Shown here: piece after piece, positions 35,464 through 44,545 of the stretch
Position numbering within the stretch: position 1 is the first letter of the stretch
How the letters are laid out: every line of letters begins with the position of its first letter
DNA from: Mycobacterium sp. 1465703.0
GTDB lineage: Bacteria; Actinomycetota; Actinomycetes; Mycobacteriales; Mycobacteriaceae
Length of the DNA: 47,171 bases
Direction: 5' to 3'
NCBI RefSeq assembly: GCF_001672975.1
Contig: NZ_LZKU01000026.1
Span: forward strand, 1 to 47,171
The notes under the pieces: generated by a model
What the model saw: the letters and a program-made list of their open reading frames with translations, nothing else
Database searches by the model: none
What the model was told of the DNA's origin: nothing
Program-made: the position numbers and the translations under genes

Positions 35464-36135
35464 ATGGCCGTTGACCTGCCTCCGGACCGCTTCGATGACG
35501 TCCGGCGAGAATGGATCGCTTACCACCAAGGGTGGTCCACGATCCAGCGCCGCCGTGCCGAACAGCTGGGACGGATCGTGCGTAAACGGCAGCGCATTCG
35601 CACCTCGGCGGTACCCGATCCACACGACGACACCCGGATAGATCCGCTGTGGATGCGGGCCACCAAGTCACGGGCCGCGCACGCGGAGCTTGCCTTTGTT
35701 GCGGCCGCCGCCGTCATTTTCCCCATCGGGTGGGCGGCAGGGTGGTTGTTGAAGGGCGCGCTGGTCCGTCTGATTCCGCGGACGCTGTGTGGTTTTCCGG
35801 TCGCGGCCATGCTGTGGGCTGGGGCGGCGTTAGCGGCGCTGACGCTGCTGATTTCGCAACTCGTCTACGACCCGGCCGGATCATTCGGCCAAGTCGCGGT
35901 ATTGCCCTGGCTGTGTTTACAGCTCGTCATGATTCCCACGGTCGCCGGTTTTTATGGCATCGCCGAGGGCTGGCTTGCCGTCGAAGGATCTGACCAGTGG
36001 TGGCCGTTGACTCCGGTCACAAGGCCGATAACAGCCGAGGACGCGGCGGCCATTTTGGGTGCCTACGACATGACGGGGCCAGGGGTGGTCGACTCCTGGC
36101 CGTTGCACGAGCCGGGCGAAAGGACACGACCGTGA
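35464..36135 (+). CDS. membrane protein of the conjugation module
   Basis: A 223-residue protein with a basic, soluble N-terminus of 70 residues, three predicted membrane segments (about residues 74-96, 112-134 and 140-165: AELAFVAAAAVIFPIGWAAG, MLWAGAALAALTLLISQLVY, LPWLCLQLVMIPTVAGFYGI), and a short acidic C-terminus. No enzyme motif was seen. It precedes the transfer operon and converges with the XRE-like gene, ending 14 bases from it. Proteins of this type occur in mycobacterial conjugation loci as unnamed components; the exact role is unknown. Confidence 0.7.
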   Translation: MAVDLPPDRFDDVRREWIAYHQGWSTIQRRRAEQLGRIVRKRQRIRTSAVPDPHDDTRIDPLWMRATKSRAAHAELAFVAAAAVIFPIGWAAGWLLKGALVRLIPRTLCGFPVAAMLWAGAALAALTLLISQLVYDPAGSFGQVAVLPWLCLQLVMIPTVAGFYGIAEGWLAVEGSDQWWPLTPVTRPITAEDAAAILGAYDMTGPGVVDSWPLHEPGERTRP

Positions 36136-36149
36136 CCGTGGGCAACACG

Positions 36150-36641
36150 TCACGCGGTGTTTGCGTCGGGAAGCAGCGTGGCGGCGTCGTATTCGGCGAC
36201 CAACTTCTCATCTGGAGACAGCTCGGCAATCACGCGTTGGAGCAGCTCGATGCGCCGATCGACGGCCGCGCGGTCCTCCTCGAGCCGGTCGAGTTCTTCG
36301 CGCAGCTGCGTGGTGAGCCGCTCTCCAATCTCGTCTTCATCCAGAGGCTGCAACGGGTTCTTACTCTGTTGCACCGATTTGCGACGGGCAAGGATGCTCA
36401 CCGGGTAGCCACCGACCAAAGCGACGGCCGACGAGCCAGGATGCCATCCCAAAACAGCGTCCAAGCGCAGCAAGGTCGCGACCGTGGGAGTCTTCTGGCT
36501 TTGCCGGCCGCGGATTTTGCTCAGGGTGTCGTTGACGGGGCCGCCGCGCCGACGAATCTCCGCCTTGGACAGCTTCAGCTGCGCCAGCCGAGCGTCAACG
36601 AAATAGATGAGACGGTCGATTCCTTCAGCTGGAGCGGTCAT
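36150..36641 (-). CDS. XRE-like helix-turn-helix regulator with C-terminal coiled coil
   Basis: A 163-residue protein. The N-terminal part (residues 15-70) has a Cro/XRE-like pattern (LAQLKLSKAEIRRRGGPVND, then TLSKIRGRQSQKTPTVATLL); residues 105-145 are rich in E, R and L with heptad spacing (ERLTTQLREELDRLEEDRAA), suggesting a coiled-coil dimer. The start at the ATG 36641 was preferred to 36650. It is divergent from the transfer operon, and a perfect 12-bp inverted repeat lies between the two, so it is probably the operon's repressor and regulates itself as well; this is inference. Confidence 0.8.
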   Translation of the reverse strand: MTAPAEGIDRLIYFVDARLAQLKLSKAEIRRRGGPVNDTLSKIRGRQSQKTPTVATLLRLDAVLGWHPGSSAVALVGGYPVSILARRKSVQQSKNPLQPLDEDEIGERLTTQLREELDRLEEDRAAVDRRIELLQRVIAELSPDEKLVAEYDAATLLPDANTA

Positions 36642-36665
36642 ATCTCGCACCCTACCGCACCGAAT

Positions 36666-36693
36666 GGTCGAAATCTGATACCAGATTTCGACC
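36666..36693. promoter_or_regulatory. perfect 12-bp inverted repeat operator at the divergent promoter
   Basis: GGTCGAAATCTG (36666-36677) and its exact complement CAGATTTCGACC (36682-36693) are separated by four bases (ATAC). It lies 24 bases before the XRE-like start and 37 before the first transfer gene, the ideal place for a dimeric repressor site covering both promoters. Confidence 0.75.
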
Positions 36694-36730
36694 CCGGATT
36701 TCTGTCACGTCCGAAAGCTAGGGTCGCATC

Positions 36731-37087
36731 ATGAGAATATTGATCGCCTTCGTCTGCATGGGTTTTCTGGGGACGGTGGCCACCGTGCTGGCCGTTGTCC
36801 AGGTATTAGCCAGGGCCTGGCCAGCCCTCGTCGTTGTCCTGCTCGCCGTTATCGTGACCGCGCGGCTGCGCAATCGGCGCGCACATAGAGTTGGGGCACC
36901 GGTAGCAACCCTGCCTGCGGCCAGTACTGTCACCGGCGGGCCGCTAGCGTCTACCAGCCAGCCGACCTCAGCGCACCCTACAGCCTGGGTGCTTGTCCCG
37001 GTGTGGATGAACGCGCAAGGACAGGCATCGCGCCAGCACCCAGTCATCGATGGTGACGTGATCATGGGCGATGGCCGCCATGGCTGA
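36731..37087 (+). CDS. small membrane protein, first gene of the transfer operon
   Basis: 118 residues with two closely spaced hydrophobic segments (residues 3-26 and 28-46, TVATVLAVVQVLARAWPALV, VVLLAVIVTARL) and a Ser/Thr/Pro-rich tail. No family was recognised. It overlaps the next gene by up to 17 bases, so it belongs to the same translational unit as the TcpC/VirB4/TrbL-like genes. Confidence 0.7.
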   Translation: MRILIAFVCMGFLGTVATVLAVVQVLARAWPALVVVLLAVIVTARLRNRRAHRVGAPVATLPAASTVTGGPLASTSQPTSAHPTAWVLVPVWMNAQGQASRQHPVIDGDVIMGDGRHG

Positions 37088-38198
37088 GGGGACCGTGTCG
37101 GCTCAAGACTGGATGCTCGAGCAACTACTAGAAGACGGGCCAGCGTTGGCCTCGACCGATCATTCGGCGCCACCGGCGAATCCATCTGACGGTGAGGGAC
37201 CGACTGACGTCGACGAGGACCTGGGCGATCACGACAACAGCTCCGTCACAGCCGCTGTGGAGGCCGGTACTGGTCCGGCACCGCATGAACTCGACGAACC
37301 CACTGGCGGCGGCGAACAGACCGGTCAAGACGTCAATCGTGGGGCGAAGCGAACAGCCGCGTGGCTGGGGTTAGCGGCCGTCGTGGTGGCGATTGTGATC
37401 GTGATGGCATTCGTTGGATTTGGCGGCGGCCCCGACCCGGTGACGCCGCCGCAGCACCACGCTGCCATCGCCCCGGTCGCAGCCGTTCCGACAACGAGTG
37501 CTGCTGTGCCGCAACAGGATCAAGCCGTGCCGTTTACCCCGTGGACGACCAGTTGCACCCCGGACGGGGGTGCGGGTGAGCAGCTCGCGGCCCGCTCACC
37601 GCTGGCGTTGACTGACACCGCGTCTGATTCGGCGTGGGTGTGCGGTCGTGGACCCCAGGAGAGCCGGTTAGATGGCCAAGTACTGCATGTGCAGTTCATT
37701 TGCGATCCGTCGCGGCCGAAGTCGGCATGCAGTTACATGCTCAACTCACTGTCGGTTACTCCGGGGTGGGTGGCGAAAACCCAAGGCGGCAAGGATGAAT
37801 GGTTGCAGCACCGGGTCGTGACCAACTTGCAGTTCAACTTTTTCAACGGCAATGAACTCGTCACTGATCCGCTGCCCGTGGACACACACAGTGTCCACGG
37901 GCCGGTGTCGGTGACGTTGCCCAGCAAGGTGCTGGTCTCGCGTGTCGATGTCATCATCTTGCACACCGATCGCCCGCCGGCCAATCCCCTGCCGACCACG
38001 CAGGTATCTGGGCCCAGCACCGCCGCGCCCGGCGAGATGCCCCCCAGTGGGCTGGTGGATTCCCTCATCGGAGCCTCTGGCTCTGACCCGGCGGCCCCGC
38101 CACCGGCTGATCCGGTCAGTGGCGGCGCCACCAGCAGCCCAGTTGATGCCACCTTCGCGATGAGCCAACTGCAATTCTTCGGCCATTCGCCCAACTAG
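37071..38198 (+). CDS. single-pass membrane protein of the transfer operon
   Basis: A 375-residue protein: an acidic, disordered N-terminus (about 90 residues), one membrane segment near residues 96-117 (AWLGLAAVVVAIVIVMAFVG), an extracytoplasmic domain with four or five cysteines (TSCTPDGG, WVCGRG, QFICDPSR, SACSYM), and a Pro/Ala-rich C-terminus. The ATG at 37071 or that at 37080 could be the start; both overlap the previous gene. The gene contains a perfect 12-bp hairpin at 37874-37902. By position and topology it is likely an envelope-spanning component of the transfer channel. No named family was recognised. Confidence 0.75.
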   Translation: MAAMAEGTVSAQDWMLEQLLEDGPALASTDHSAPPANPSDGEGPTDVDEDLGDHDNSSVTAAVEAGTGPAPHELDEPTGGGEQTGQDVNRGAKRTAAWLGLAAVVVAIVIVMAFVGFGGGPDPVTPPQHHAAIAPVAAVPTTSAAVPQQDQAVPFTPWTTSCTPDGGAGEQLAARSPLALTDTASDSAWVCGRGPQESRLDGQVLHVQFICDPSRPKSACSYMLNSLSVTPGWVAKTQGGKDEWLQHRVVTNLQFNFFNGNELVTDPLPVDTHSVHGPVSVTLPSKVLVSRVDVIILHTDRPPANPLPTTQVSGPSTAAPGEMPPSGLVDSLIGASGSDPAAPPPADPVSGGATSSPVDATFAMSQLQFFGHSPN

Positions 38199-38211
38199 AT
38201 GGAACGGCTTG

Positions 38212-39159
38212 ATGAGCACTATCACAATGTCGAGGACCTGGCAGCGCCGCATCAGCCGCGGGCGGGGCCATCTGCGTCAGGCGGCGATGGCGGTCGTGAC
38301 GCTGTTTGCGGTGTTCGGCTTCGCCGCATCGGTGAAGGTCTTTTTCAGCGCATCCCATCCCGACAGTAGCGACGTCGCCGCGATCGCCCATCGTGTTGAT
38401 AATCAGCGTGCCGCGGCCGGTCAGTTCGCCGCCGATTTCGTTGCCGCGGTGTTGACCACACCGGGCTCCAAACACTCGACGTTGCAACGCTTCATCACGC
38501 TTCCTCAGGCCGAGACGGTTCCTGCAGCCGCGCAGTCGGCTCCGCCGGCGCCAGCGGTCATCAACACTCCCAAGGTGTGGTCGGTCGTGCCCAACGGCTC
38601 GGCCGGTGATGTCGACCTGTATGGGGTTGTAGTAGTCGTCCAACAGCGCACCTACGCCTCGGCGGAAGCGAGCACCGCGTTTTACGGTGTGCCCGTGGCG
38701 GTTTGGCACTACCAACCTCGCGCAATGGATTGGCCGGTGCCCATGAGCGACCCCGGCTCTGGCGCGGATGTAAAAGAAGGCTACGACCACCCCCTGAGCC
38801 CTAGTAACCCGGTGTATCCCGTAGTGAGCGGATTCATCAACACGTATCTGACCGCCACGGCCGGCCTAGACCGCTACGTGGTGGCCGACTCATGGATCAA
38901 ACCGATCGGCGGCTATCAAAGCGTCGTCATCAAAAACGCCGACACCGCGACCGAGGTTCCTGACGCGCCAGCACCGGGGACGCGCCTTCACCTCCGAGCG
39001 CGAGTCATCGCGCAAACATCGCAGTTTGCCACCATCAATTTCACCTTCCCGTTGACGGTAGAAAATAACGGCGGAACTTGGATGATCACGGCCATAGACT
39101 TAATACCGCAGCTGAGTGATAACAGCGACCCTGTTCCGGCCGCCTCAAACCACAAGTAG
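38212..39159 (+). CDS. TcpC-like (VirB8-type) conjugal transfer protein
   Basis: A 315-residue protein with one N-terminal membrane segment (residues about 25-45, AAMAVVTLFAVFGFAASVKV) followed by an extracytoplasmic region that reads as two NTF2-like domains: FAADFVAAVLTTPGSKHSTL and FYGVPVAVWHYQP in the first, VVSGFINTYLTATAGLDRYV, LRARVIAQTSQFATINF and TFPLTVENNGGTWMI in the second. This is the TcpC layout of Gram-positive conjugation systems, a VirB8 relative that scaffolds the channel. The ATG at 38212 was chosen; a TTG at 38209 adds one residue. It lies between the cysteine-bearing membrane protein and the small subunits, a normal order for such operons. Confidence 0.8.
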   Translation: MSTITMSRTWQRRISRGRGHLRQAAMAVVTLFAVFGFAASVKVFFSASHPDSSDVAAIAHRVDNQRAAAGQFAADFVAAVLTTPGSKHSTLQRFITLPQAETVPAAAQSAPPAPAVINTPKVWSVVPNGSAGDVDLYGVVVVVQQRTYASAEASTAFYGVPVAVWHYQPRAMDWPVPMSDPGSGADVKEGYDHPLSPSNPVYPVVSGFINTYLTATAGLDRYVVADSWIKPIGGYQSVVIKNADTATEVPDAPAPGTRLHLRARVIAQTSQFATINFTFPLTVENNGGTWMITAIDLIPQLSDNSDPVPAASNHK

Positions 39160-39177
39160 CACAACAAGGAGATCCTC

Positions 39178-39471
39178 GTGAACGCAACTCATGTACAAAT
39201 TTTGGCCGCAGGTCTCTTCACGTCCGGCACCTCCTTGGCCTACATGCTCGAAGGACTGCTCGCGGCGGCCGCACTCGTGGTGGGCACCGTCGCCACCTTG
39301 GGCAAAGCGAGCAAAGAAGGCGCCGGGGCGGGCATGACCCACCAGTTCCTGGTGATCGGTTTATCAGTCACGATCTTCTTGTCCGCGGGCATCGCGGCAC
39401 TGTTCACCCACGAGTTCCAAAGCCACGGGGTGAGCAACCACGTCAACGTACCCAACCCGTACGGACAGTAG
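39178..39471 (+). CDS. small two-pass membrane protein (VirB2/pilin-like position)
   Basis: 97 residues with two hydrophobic segments (about residues 22-45, YMLEGLLAAAALVVGTVATL, and 55-75, FLVIGLSVTIFLSAGIAALF), separated by a short Lys/Gly-rich loop. Size and topology resemble VirB2/TrbC-type subunits, but no sequence signature confirms this. AAGGAG lies seven bases before the GTG. The stop shares one base with the next start. Confidence 0.7.
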   Translation: MNATHVQILAAGLFTSGTSLAYMLEGLLAAAALVVGTVATLGKASKEGAGAGMTHQFLVIGLSVTIFLSAGIAALFTHEFQSHGVSNHVNVPNPYGQ

Positions 39472-39836
39472 TGGCCGACGAGACACCGGCCAAAGTGTGG
39501 TCGGACCAACGCGATCTTCCGATTTACCTGGGCGACTCCGGAGACGGATTTCGCCTGCCGTTCAAGGAGAACTGGCGGCTTCCTGACACCGCCGCACTGC
39601 TGGTGGGCTTCGTGGTCACAACCTCACTGATGACGCTGAACCTGCAAAGCGGAAACGCCTTGACCATCGGTGCCATCGGCACCGTATTGACCGCGGCGGG
39701 AGTCTGGGCCCTGTCCAAGCTACCTGCGGCGCGGCCTTCACTGCGCACACGGCTGCACTTCTGGCTGGCCGACTTACGCCCGCTGGTGGTGTGTTCACAC
39801 CACGCTCAAACACCGAACCAGGCTACGCCACAATGA
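39471..39836 (+). CDS. small membrane protein, PrgI/VirB3-like position
   Basis: 121 residues. After a 35-residue polar N-terminus (LPIYLGDSGDGFRLPFKENW) two membrane segments follow (AALLVGFVVTTSLMTLNL, LTIGAIGTVLTAAGVWALSK). A small two-TM protein directly before a VirB4 ATPase is the usual place for VirB3/PrgI/TcpE-type subunits. The GTG start overlaps the previous stop by one base, and its stop overlaps the VirB4-like ATG (ATGA). Family assignment is by context. Confidence 0.7.
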   Translation: MADETPAKVWSDQRDLPIYLGDSGDGFRLPFKENWRLPDTAALLVGFVVTTSLMTLNLQSGNALTIGAIGTVLTAAGVWALSKLPAARPSLRTRLHFWLADLRPLVVCSHHAQTPNQATPQ

Positions 39837-42433
39837 CTCTCACAACCGACGCCGGACCGATCGAGGCTGTCGGCAACCTACGCTTCACCCGCAGCGGGGT
39901 CTACGCCGAATACCTGTTATCGGGTCTGCCTTTCATCTTCTTGCCCAAAGAATCCCAGGATCTTGTCGCCGACACCCACGCCGAGCTCCTCCGAAGTCTG
40001 CCCTCCGGCTCGATCCTGAGCGGCCTGACGGCGCCGGTGTCAACTCGCAACATCACCCGACGCATGATTTATGCCCACCCAGACCTGCACCCTGACAACG
40101 TCATTGACGCAACTGCCATGCCCCAACACGCCGAAGCGTGGGTGCAGCACTGTCAGCGCTGGGCCCCGGCCCTACATGCCCGCAACTCGCGTCGCCGCAT
40201 CTACTGGCTGAGTCTCCCGTTGGATTACGGCCTGTCCGGGGCCACCACGGCAGGGGGATGGCAGCGCCGCCTCGACTCCATCATCGGCCGCGACAAAGAC
40301 AGCGCCGCCGCACTGGCGCACTATCGCCAACTGGCCGCCACGATGGTCGCCAAACTACCGCCGGCGCTATTCGCCAAACCAGTGAGTGTGGAACAGATTT
40401 GGTGGCACTGGAACTACACCGCCAGCCGCCATAGTTGGCAAAAGCCCATTCCTAATCAGCCCCATAATCCGGATGCCCGGCTACCCGGATCAGCGTTTAC
40501 CCCAGTCTGGAAAGACCCCTCGGCGGCCGCCCTGCGAGGTCGGCGATGGCGCGCCGCCCGCACGGAGGCCGACATCTTCCTGCGCACATATCGGCACGCA
40601 GACGACGCTGTGGCCGACTCCTATCAAGCCATTGTCGGACTGGAAAAATGGCCCGACGCCGGTCTGCGTTGGCCACGCGCAACCATCTTCAAAGTGCTCG
40701 ATGACGTGACCCAGCCGGGTATCACCCTGGATTGGACCATTCACTTCACGTTCGACACCGCAGAAGTGGCCGTGGCCACCGCACACAACGTCATCACCAA
40801 CATCAAAGATCAGGCACGCCAACGTGGCCGCCACGCCGACAGCGACGACGAGCTGCTGCGCAAACTCGTCTCCGGCAGGCAACTGGCCTCCGCCCTTAAG
40901 CAGGGCAGCGCCGAGCGCGGCGTAAACGCCGCGGTCGTGGTCACCGCCGCCGCCGCTGACCCTGAGGCCGCCGACAGCGCAATCGCAGAAGTGATCCGCC
41001 GCTATCGCACCCAACGCCTCGAGCTCAAACGCCGACGCGGCAGCCAGACCACGTTATGGCGCGCCCTTAATCCAGGAACCGAAGCCACCGCCGCACTGCA
41101 CGAAATCCGAAACCCCTCCACCACGAACGCGTTCGCGAAATTCGTACCCCTGCTGGCCACCAGCCTCGGCAACAACGTCGGGGTCCCGCTAGGGGAGACC
41201 ATCACGAGTCCGGGCCTGCGCGAGATCGTTCTCAACGACCTGATCGGCGCCCCGGGCCGGGAAAATCCGGGCAACCTCATCATCGGAGGATCCCCGGGAC
41301 GCGGCAAGTCGCAATGCGCCAAAAACCTCGTGCGGTCATGGCTGGAATTGGGTGCCGGAATCCATCTCATCGACCCCACCGAGGCGCGAGAACACCAAAA
41401 GGCGCTTTCCACGTTTGACGACAATAAAAAGGTCGTCATCGACCCCAAGAATCCGAGATTCAGCCTTGACGGACTGCGTATTTTCCCGTTCGAGCACGCC
41501 GCGGAGCGCACTGTCGACCATTTGCTACCGCAAATGGAATTCTCCCCGTTGAGCCCCCAGGCGTCGCGACTCAAAGGGCTGCTCGCCCCGGCCGCACGTC
41601 ACATCAACGGTATCGGCTGCCTCAATCAGCTGATCGGGCTGTTAGCCGACCGCAGCAGAGCCGACCGCGTCAGCGTCGACGACGATTTATTGATCGCGTT
41701 GGAAGGGCTACGCGCCGAGCGCCTGCTGGCACCGATGTTCGATGACACCCTGCCGCTGCCGGACTTGTCCAAGCAGCTTGTCATCTGGAACTTCGGCGGC
41801 CTCAAACTGCCGACCGTCACCGAGGAATACCAAGCCCATCTTCACCACCAAACCACCCCGAGTCAGCGCGCCGCCCAAGCGTTGTACGGCATGGCTGCCG
41901 ATCTCGCCGAGTCGCTGTTCTTTTCTCGCGACACCCAGCCAGACATCCTGGTCGTCGAGGAGTGCGCGGCGTGGACGCATTCTCCTGGCGGGCAGCGCTG
42001 TGCGAATAACGTGATCCGCCAAGGACGTAAGGCATGGACCCTGTTTCTGGGTATCAGCCAGTCACCCAGAAATGACTTTGGTGTACTCGAAGACGAATAC
42101 ATTGAGCAACGGCTCTGCCTGGGCTTCAAAGATGCCGCGATCGCCGAGGACACGCTGCTGTGGTGCAACCGCGACCTCGACCGACACCCACAGTTGCGCA
42201 ACGACTACGTCAGCAACACCAGCCCCGCGGCGATGCCCAACTACGGCGACGATTCGATCGACAGCCGCCACGGCAAAGTCATTCCCGGCCGCGAAGGTGA
42301 AGCGTGGTACCTCGACGAATTCGGCGGGTGGGGCAAAGTCAAGTTGTTCGGCGCCCCGACCCGCGAGCTCGCCGAGCTCTATGACACCAACCCGCACCGT
42401 AAACGGCAACGCCACAGGATCAGCGCATGCTAG
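39833..42433 (+). CDS. VirB4/TraC-like conjugation ATPase
   Basis: An 866-residue P-loop ATPase that powers type IV-like transfer at the inner face of the membrane. Walker A is GGSPGRGKSQ at about residues 485-494, and Walker B is DILVVEECAAW at about 704-714. The long N-terminal half (with FTRSGVYAEYLLSGLPF, WLSLPLDYGLSG) is of the VirB4/TraC type. Late motifs GRKAWTLFLGISQSPRND and YIEQRLCLGFKD match the sensor region of this group. The ATG at 39833 overlaps the preceding stop and was preferred to a start at 39791. It overlaps the next gene by seven bases. Confidence 0.88.
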   Translation: MTLTTDAGPIEAVGNLRFTRSGVYAEYLLSGLPFIFLPKESQDLVADTHAELLRSLPSGSILSGLTAPVSTRNITRRMIYAHPDLHPDNVIDATAMPQHAEAWVQHCQRWAPALHARNSRRRIYWLSLPLDYGLSGATTAGGWQRRLDSIIGRDKDSAAALAHYRQLAATMVAKLPPALFAKPVSVEQIWWHWNYTASRHSWQKPIPNQPHNPDARLPGSAFTPVWKDPSAAALRGRRWRAARTEADIFLRTYRHADDAVADSYQAIVGLEKWPDAGLRWPRATIFKVLDDVTQPGITLDWTIHFTFDTAEVAVATAHNVITNIKDQARQRGRHADSDDELLRKLVSGRQLASALKQGSAERGVNAAVVVTAAAADPEAADSAIAEVIRRYRTQRLELKRRRGSQTTLWRALNPGTEATAALHEIRNPSTTNAFAKFVPLLATSLGNNVGVPLGETITSPGLREIVLNDLIGAPGRENPGNLIIGGSPGRGKSQCAKNLVRSWLELGAGIHLIDPTEAREHQKALSTFDDNKKVVIDPKNPRFSLDGLRIFPFEHAAERTVDHLLPQMEFSPLSPQASRLKGLLAPAARHINGIGCLNQLIGLLADRSRADRVSVDDDLLIALEGLRAERLLAPMFDDTLPLPDLSKQLVIWNFGGLKLPTVTEEYQAHLHHQTTPSQRAAQALYGMAADLAESLFFSRDTQPDILVVEECAAWTHSPGGQRCANNVIRQGRKAWTLFLGISQSPRNDFGVLEDEYIEQRLCLGFKDAAIAEDTLLWCNRDLDRHPQLRNDYVSNTSPAAMPNYGDDSIDSRHGKVIPGREGEAWYLDEFGGWGKVKLFGAPTRELAELYDTNPHRKRQRHRISAC

Positions 42434-44451
42434 CCAGAGCACAGTACTGGCTGCTGCGCCATCCGCGTGTGGCTCGCCCGCTCAAGGTGTATGCACTATT
42501 GCAGCTCCTGGCAACCCTCGCGGTCACACTGGCCCCGGGAGCAAGCGCATCAACTAACGCCGCCGTGCTCAATTGGACTGGCCTGCACGATAATTACGGT
42601 GTTCCTATCGGCGACTTCTACCTGTCGCTGGCCAGCCTCCCTGATCAGATCACCCAAGGCGGCCCCGACACCCAAGTTCATGATCCTAGTTCCTGGTTCC
42701 CTTGGGTCATCCACGCTCTCGAGGTGATGTCGACAGGTTTCGCAGCCTCCAACATCTTGACCGCCGAGGCGGCCACCTTCATCGGGATCATCGCTTTATC
42801 GCTGTGGATCATGAAACTGACCATTTCAACCTACTGGCTCACAGTGTTTGGTGAGATCGCCAAAGCAATCACCGACGCGGTCATCACCGTCACCACCCGG
42901 TGGGGTCTGGTCGCCCTCACGGTGCCGCTCGGGGTGTTCATGGGTGTGTTGGCTATCCGGCGGGGCGAGGCTGGCCGCGGCTGGACGATGGTTCTGCTGG
43001 CGATCATGATGCCGGCCTTGGCCATCACCGTATTCTCCGACCCCGCCGGAATGATGTACGGCAGCGACGGCATGCTGGCGTTCGGCCGCAGCATGGGATT
43101 TAGCACCGCAGAAGCGTTCACCCACAATGGCGCTATCGGCGCAAGCGGTGGTTTCACCGGTCAAGTCGACACCCTCACCTCGAGTCTCATCACCCACGTC
43201 GTACGAGAGCCTCTGCAAGTCTTCAACTTCGGCCACGTCGTAGACACAAAGCCCGGGTGCGCAGCGCAATACACCGCAGCACTACACCAAGGCGTATCAG
43301 ACGGTCCGATCAAAGCAATGGCCCGCTGTGGGGATGCAGCCGCTGTGCATTACGCCCAAAACCTTGACGGCTCGAACACTTTCGGCGGCTTGATATTGGT
43401 TGCCGCGGCGTTTCTGTTTGGTTGGTTCATGATTTCCGCGGGAGCGTCGGTATTCACGGTGTCACTCAAAGCGATGTACACCACCGCCAAACTCTTGCCC
43501 AGCGTGTTCGCCGGCGGCATCTCCGGAGCGGCGCAAGAACACGCCAAAGCCACTGTGTGGCGTTTCTTTAAACACCCGATCGAAGTCATGGTGTTCGTCA
43601 CTTTCGTCAGCGTGATGGGGCTGGCGATCGAACGCCTCATCTCCCGCCCCTTGCCCGCCGAGTTAGGCGGCAGCAACCCCTTCGCGCATGTGCTGATCAT
43701 GGCCGGCGCCTCGATGGCGGCGCTGTATCTCCTCCGCCATATCCGCGCCGACCTACAGGGCCAACACCCCGGTCGCGGTCTGCTCGGCCGCGCCGGCGAC
43801 GTCGCGATGGGCTTGGCCATGCACGCCGGACTACGCGGTGCTGGCTCAGCAGCGCTAGGTGGCCTGCGCGGCCTGCGCGGCAAAACCAAAACCCCCTGGG
43901 AACAGCTCGACGAGCAATCATCAATCAATAACCCCGAAGACGTCCTCGGCCAACCTCACGAAGGCTTCGCGCCGGTTCCCGCAGCAGCGCAAAGCGACGC
44001 AGCGGCCTCAGGACAGCCCTCCGCGGTCGCTGAGACGTCAACGACCGCAGCGGCCGCAGGCGCCCACCCTGCGGTCGCTGCGACCACAGCAGCCGGGGAG
44101 ATCGACCAACTGATCGCCAAGGCCGGTGCCGGAATAGACCCTCGCCGCCGCCCCCAACGCCAGCCCCGCGGCCGGACCGCCGGGCAGATAAACGCCCCCG
44201 GGCAAGCGGTCCTCGACACCCGCTGGGCAGCGGCCGCAGAGCCGGGCGCAGTCGCCGAACTCCAGTCCACCAGTTCCCATTCGGCTGCCGCGTCGAACAC
44301 CGGTTGGGACACCACACCACCACTGTGGGCATACGCCGATCACACTTCCAGCGATATTCCGCTTCCGCCTGCACCCCCGCCCGAGGATCACACCGGGCCG
44401 CCGCCCGACGACGAACCCCCGGCGGCGGTCGATCCCATCTCGGGCCACTGA
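42427..44451 (+). CDS. TrbL/VirB6-like polytopic membrane protein
   Basis: 674 residues. A signal-like N-terminus (LLQLLATLAVTLAPGASA) is followed by about six membrane segments between residues 100 and 450 (FIGIIALSLWIMKLTISTYW, LVALTVPLGVFMGVLAI, WTMVLLAIMMPALAITVF, LILVAAAFLFGWFMISAGAS, VMVFVTFVSVMGLAI, VLIMAGASMAALYLL). The last 190 residues are Ala/Pro/Thr-rich, without hydrophobic segments, and end in a Pro- and Asp-rich tail. This is the topology of TrbL/VirB6-type channel components of Gram-positive conjugation. The start overlaps the VirB4-like stop by seven bases. Confidence 0.8.
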   Translation: MLARAQYWLLRHPRVARPLKVYALLQLLATLAVTLAPGASASTNAAVLNWTGLHDNYGVPIGDFYLSLASLPDQITQGGPDTQVHDPSSWFPWVIHALEVMSTGFAASNILTAEAATFIGIIALSLWIMKLTISTYWLTVFGEIAKAITDAVITVTTRWGLVALTVPLGVFMGVLAIRRGEAGRGWTMVLLAIMMPALAITVFSDPAGMMYGSDGMLAFGRSMGFSTAEAFTHNGAIGASGGFTGQVDTLTSSLITHVVREPLQVFNFGHVVDTKPGCAAQYTAALHQGVSDGPIKAMARCGDAAAVHYAQNLDGSNTFGGLILVAAAFLFGWFMISAGASVFTVSLKAMYTTAKLLPSVFAGGISGAAQEHAKATVWRFFKHPIEVMVFVTFVSVMGLAIERLISRPLPAELGGSNPFAHVLIMAGASMAALYLLRHIRADLQGQHPGRGLLGRAGDVAMGLAMHAGLRGAGSAALGGLRGLRGKTKTPWEQLDEQSSINNPEDVLGQPHEGFAPVPAAAQSDAAASGQPSAVAETSTTAAAAGAHPAVAATTAAGEIDQLIAKAGAGIDPRRRPQRQPRGRTAGQINAPGQAVLDTRWAAAAEPGAVAELQSTSSHSAAASNTGWDTTPPLWAYADHTSSDIPLPPAPPPEDHTGPPPDDEPPAAVDPISGH

Positions 44452-44545
44452 CGATGCCGTTCTCGCAGTACGCCGGGGCGTTTACGATGGCACCTGTGGA
44501 AGAGGGAGCGGTGAGCGCTAGACGACAGGCCGATTGGGGAGCCCG

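Noticed and set aside
35997..36734. A 245-codon plus-strand open frame over the XRE-like gene
   Set aside because: It overlaps the end of the membrane protein and the operator and is antisense to the regulator.
40490..41014. A 174-codon antisense frame within the VirB4-like gene
   Set aside because: It is a shadow of a clearly coding gene.
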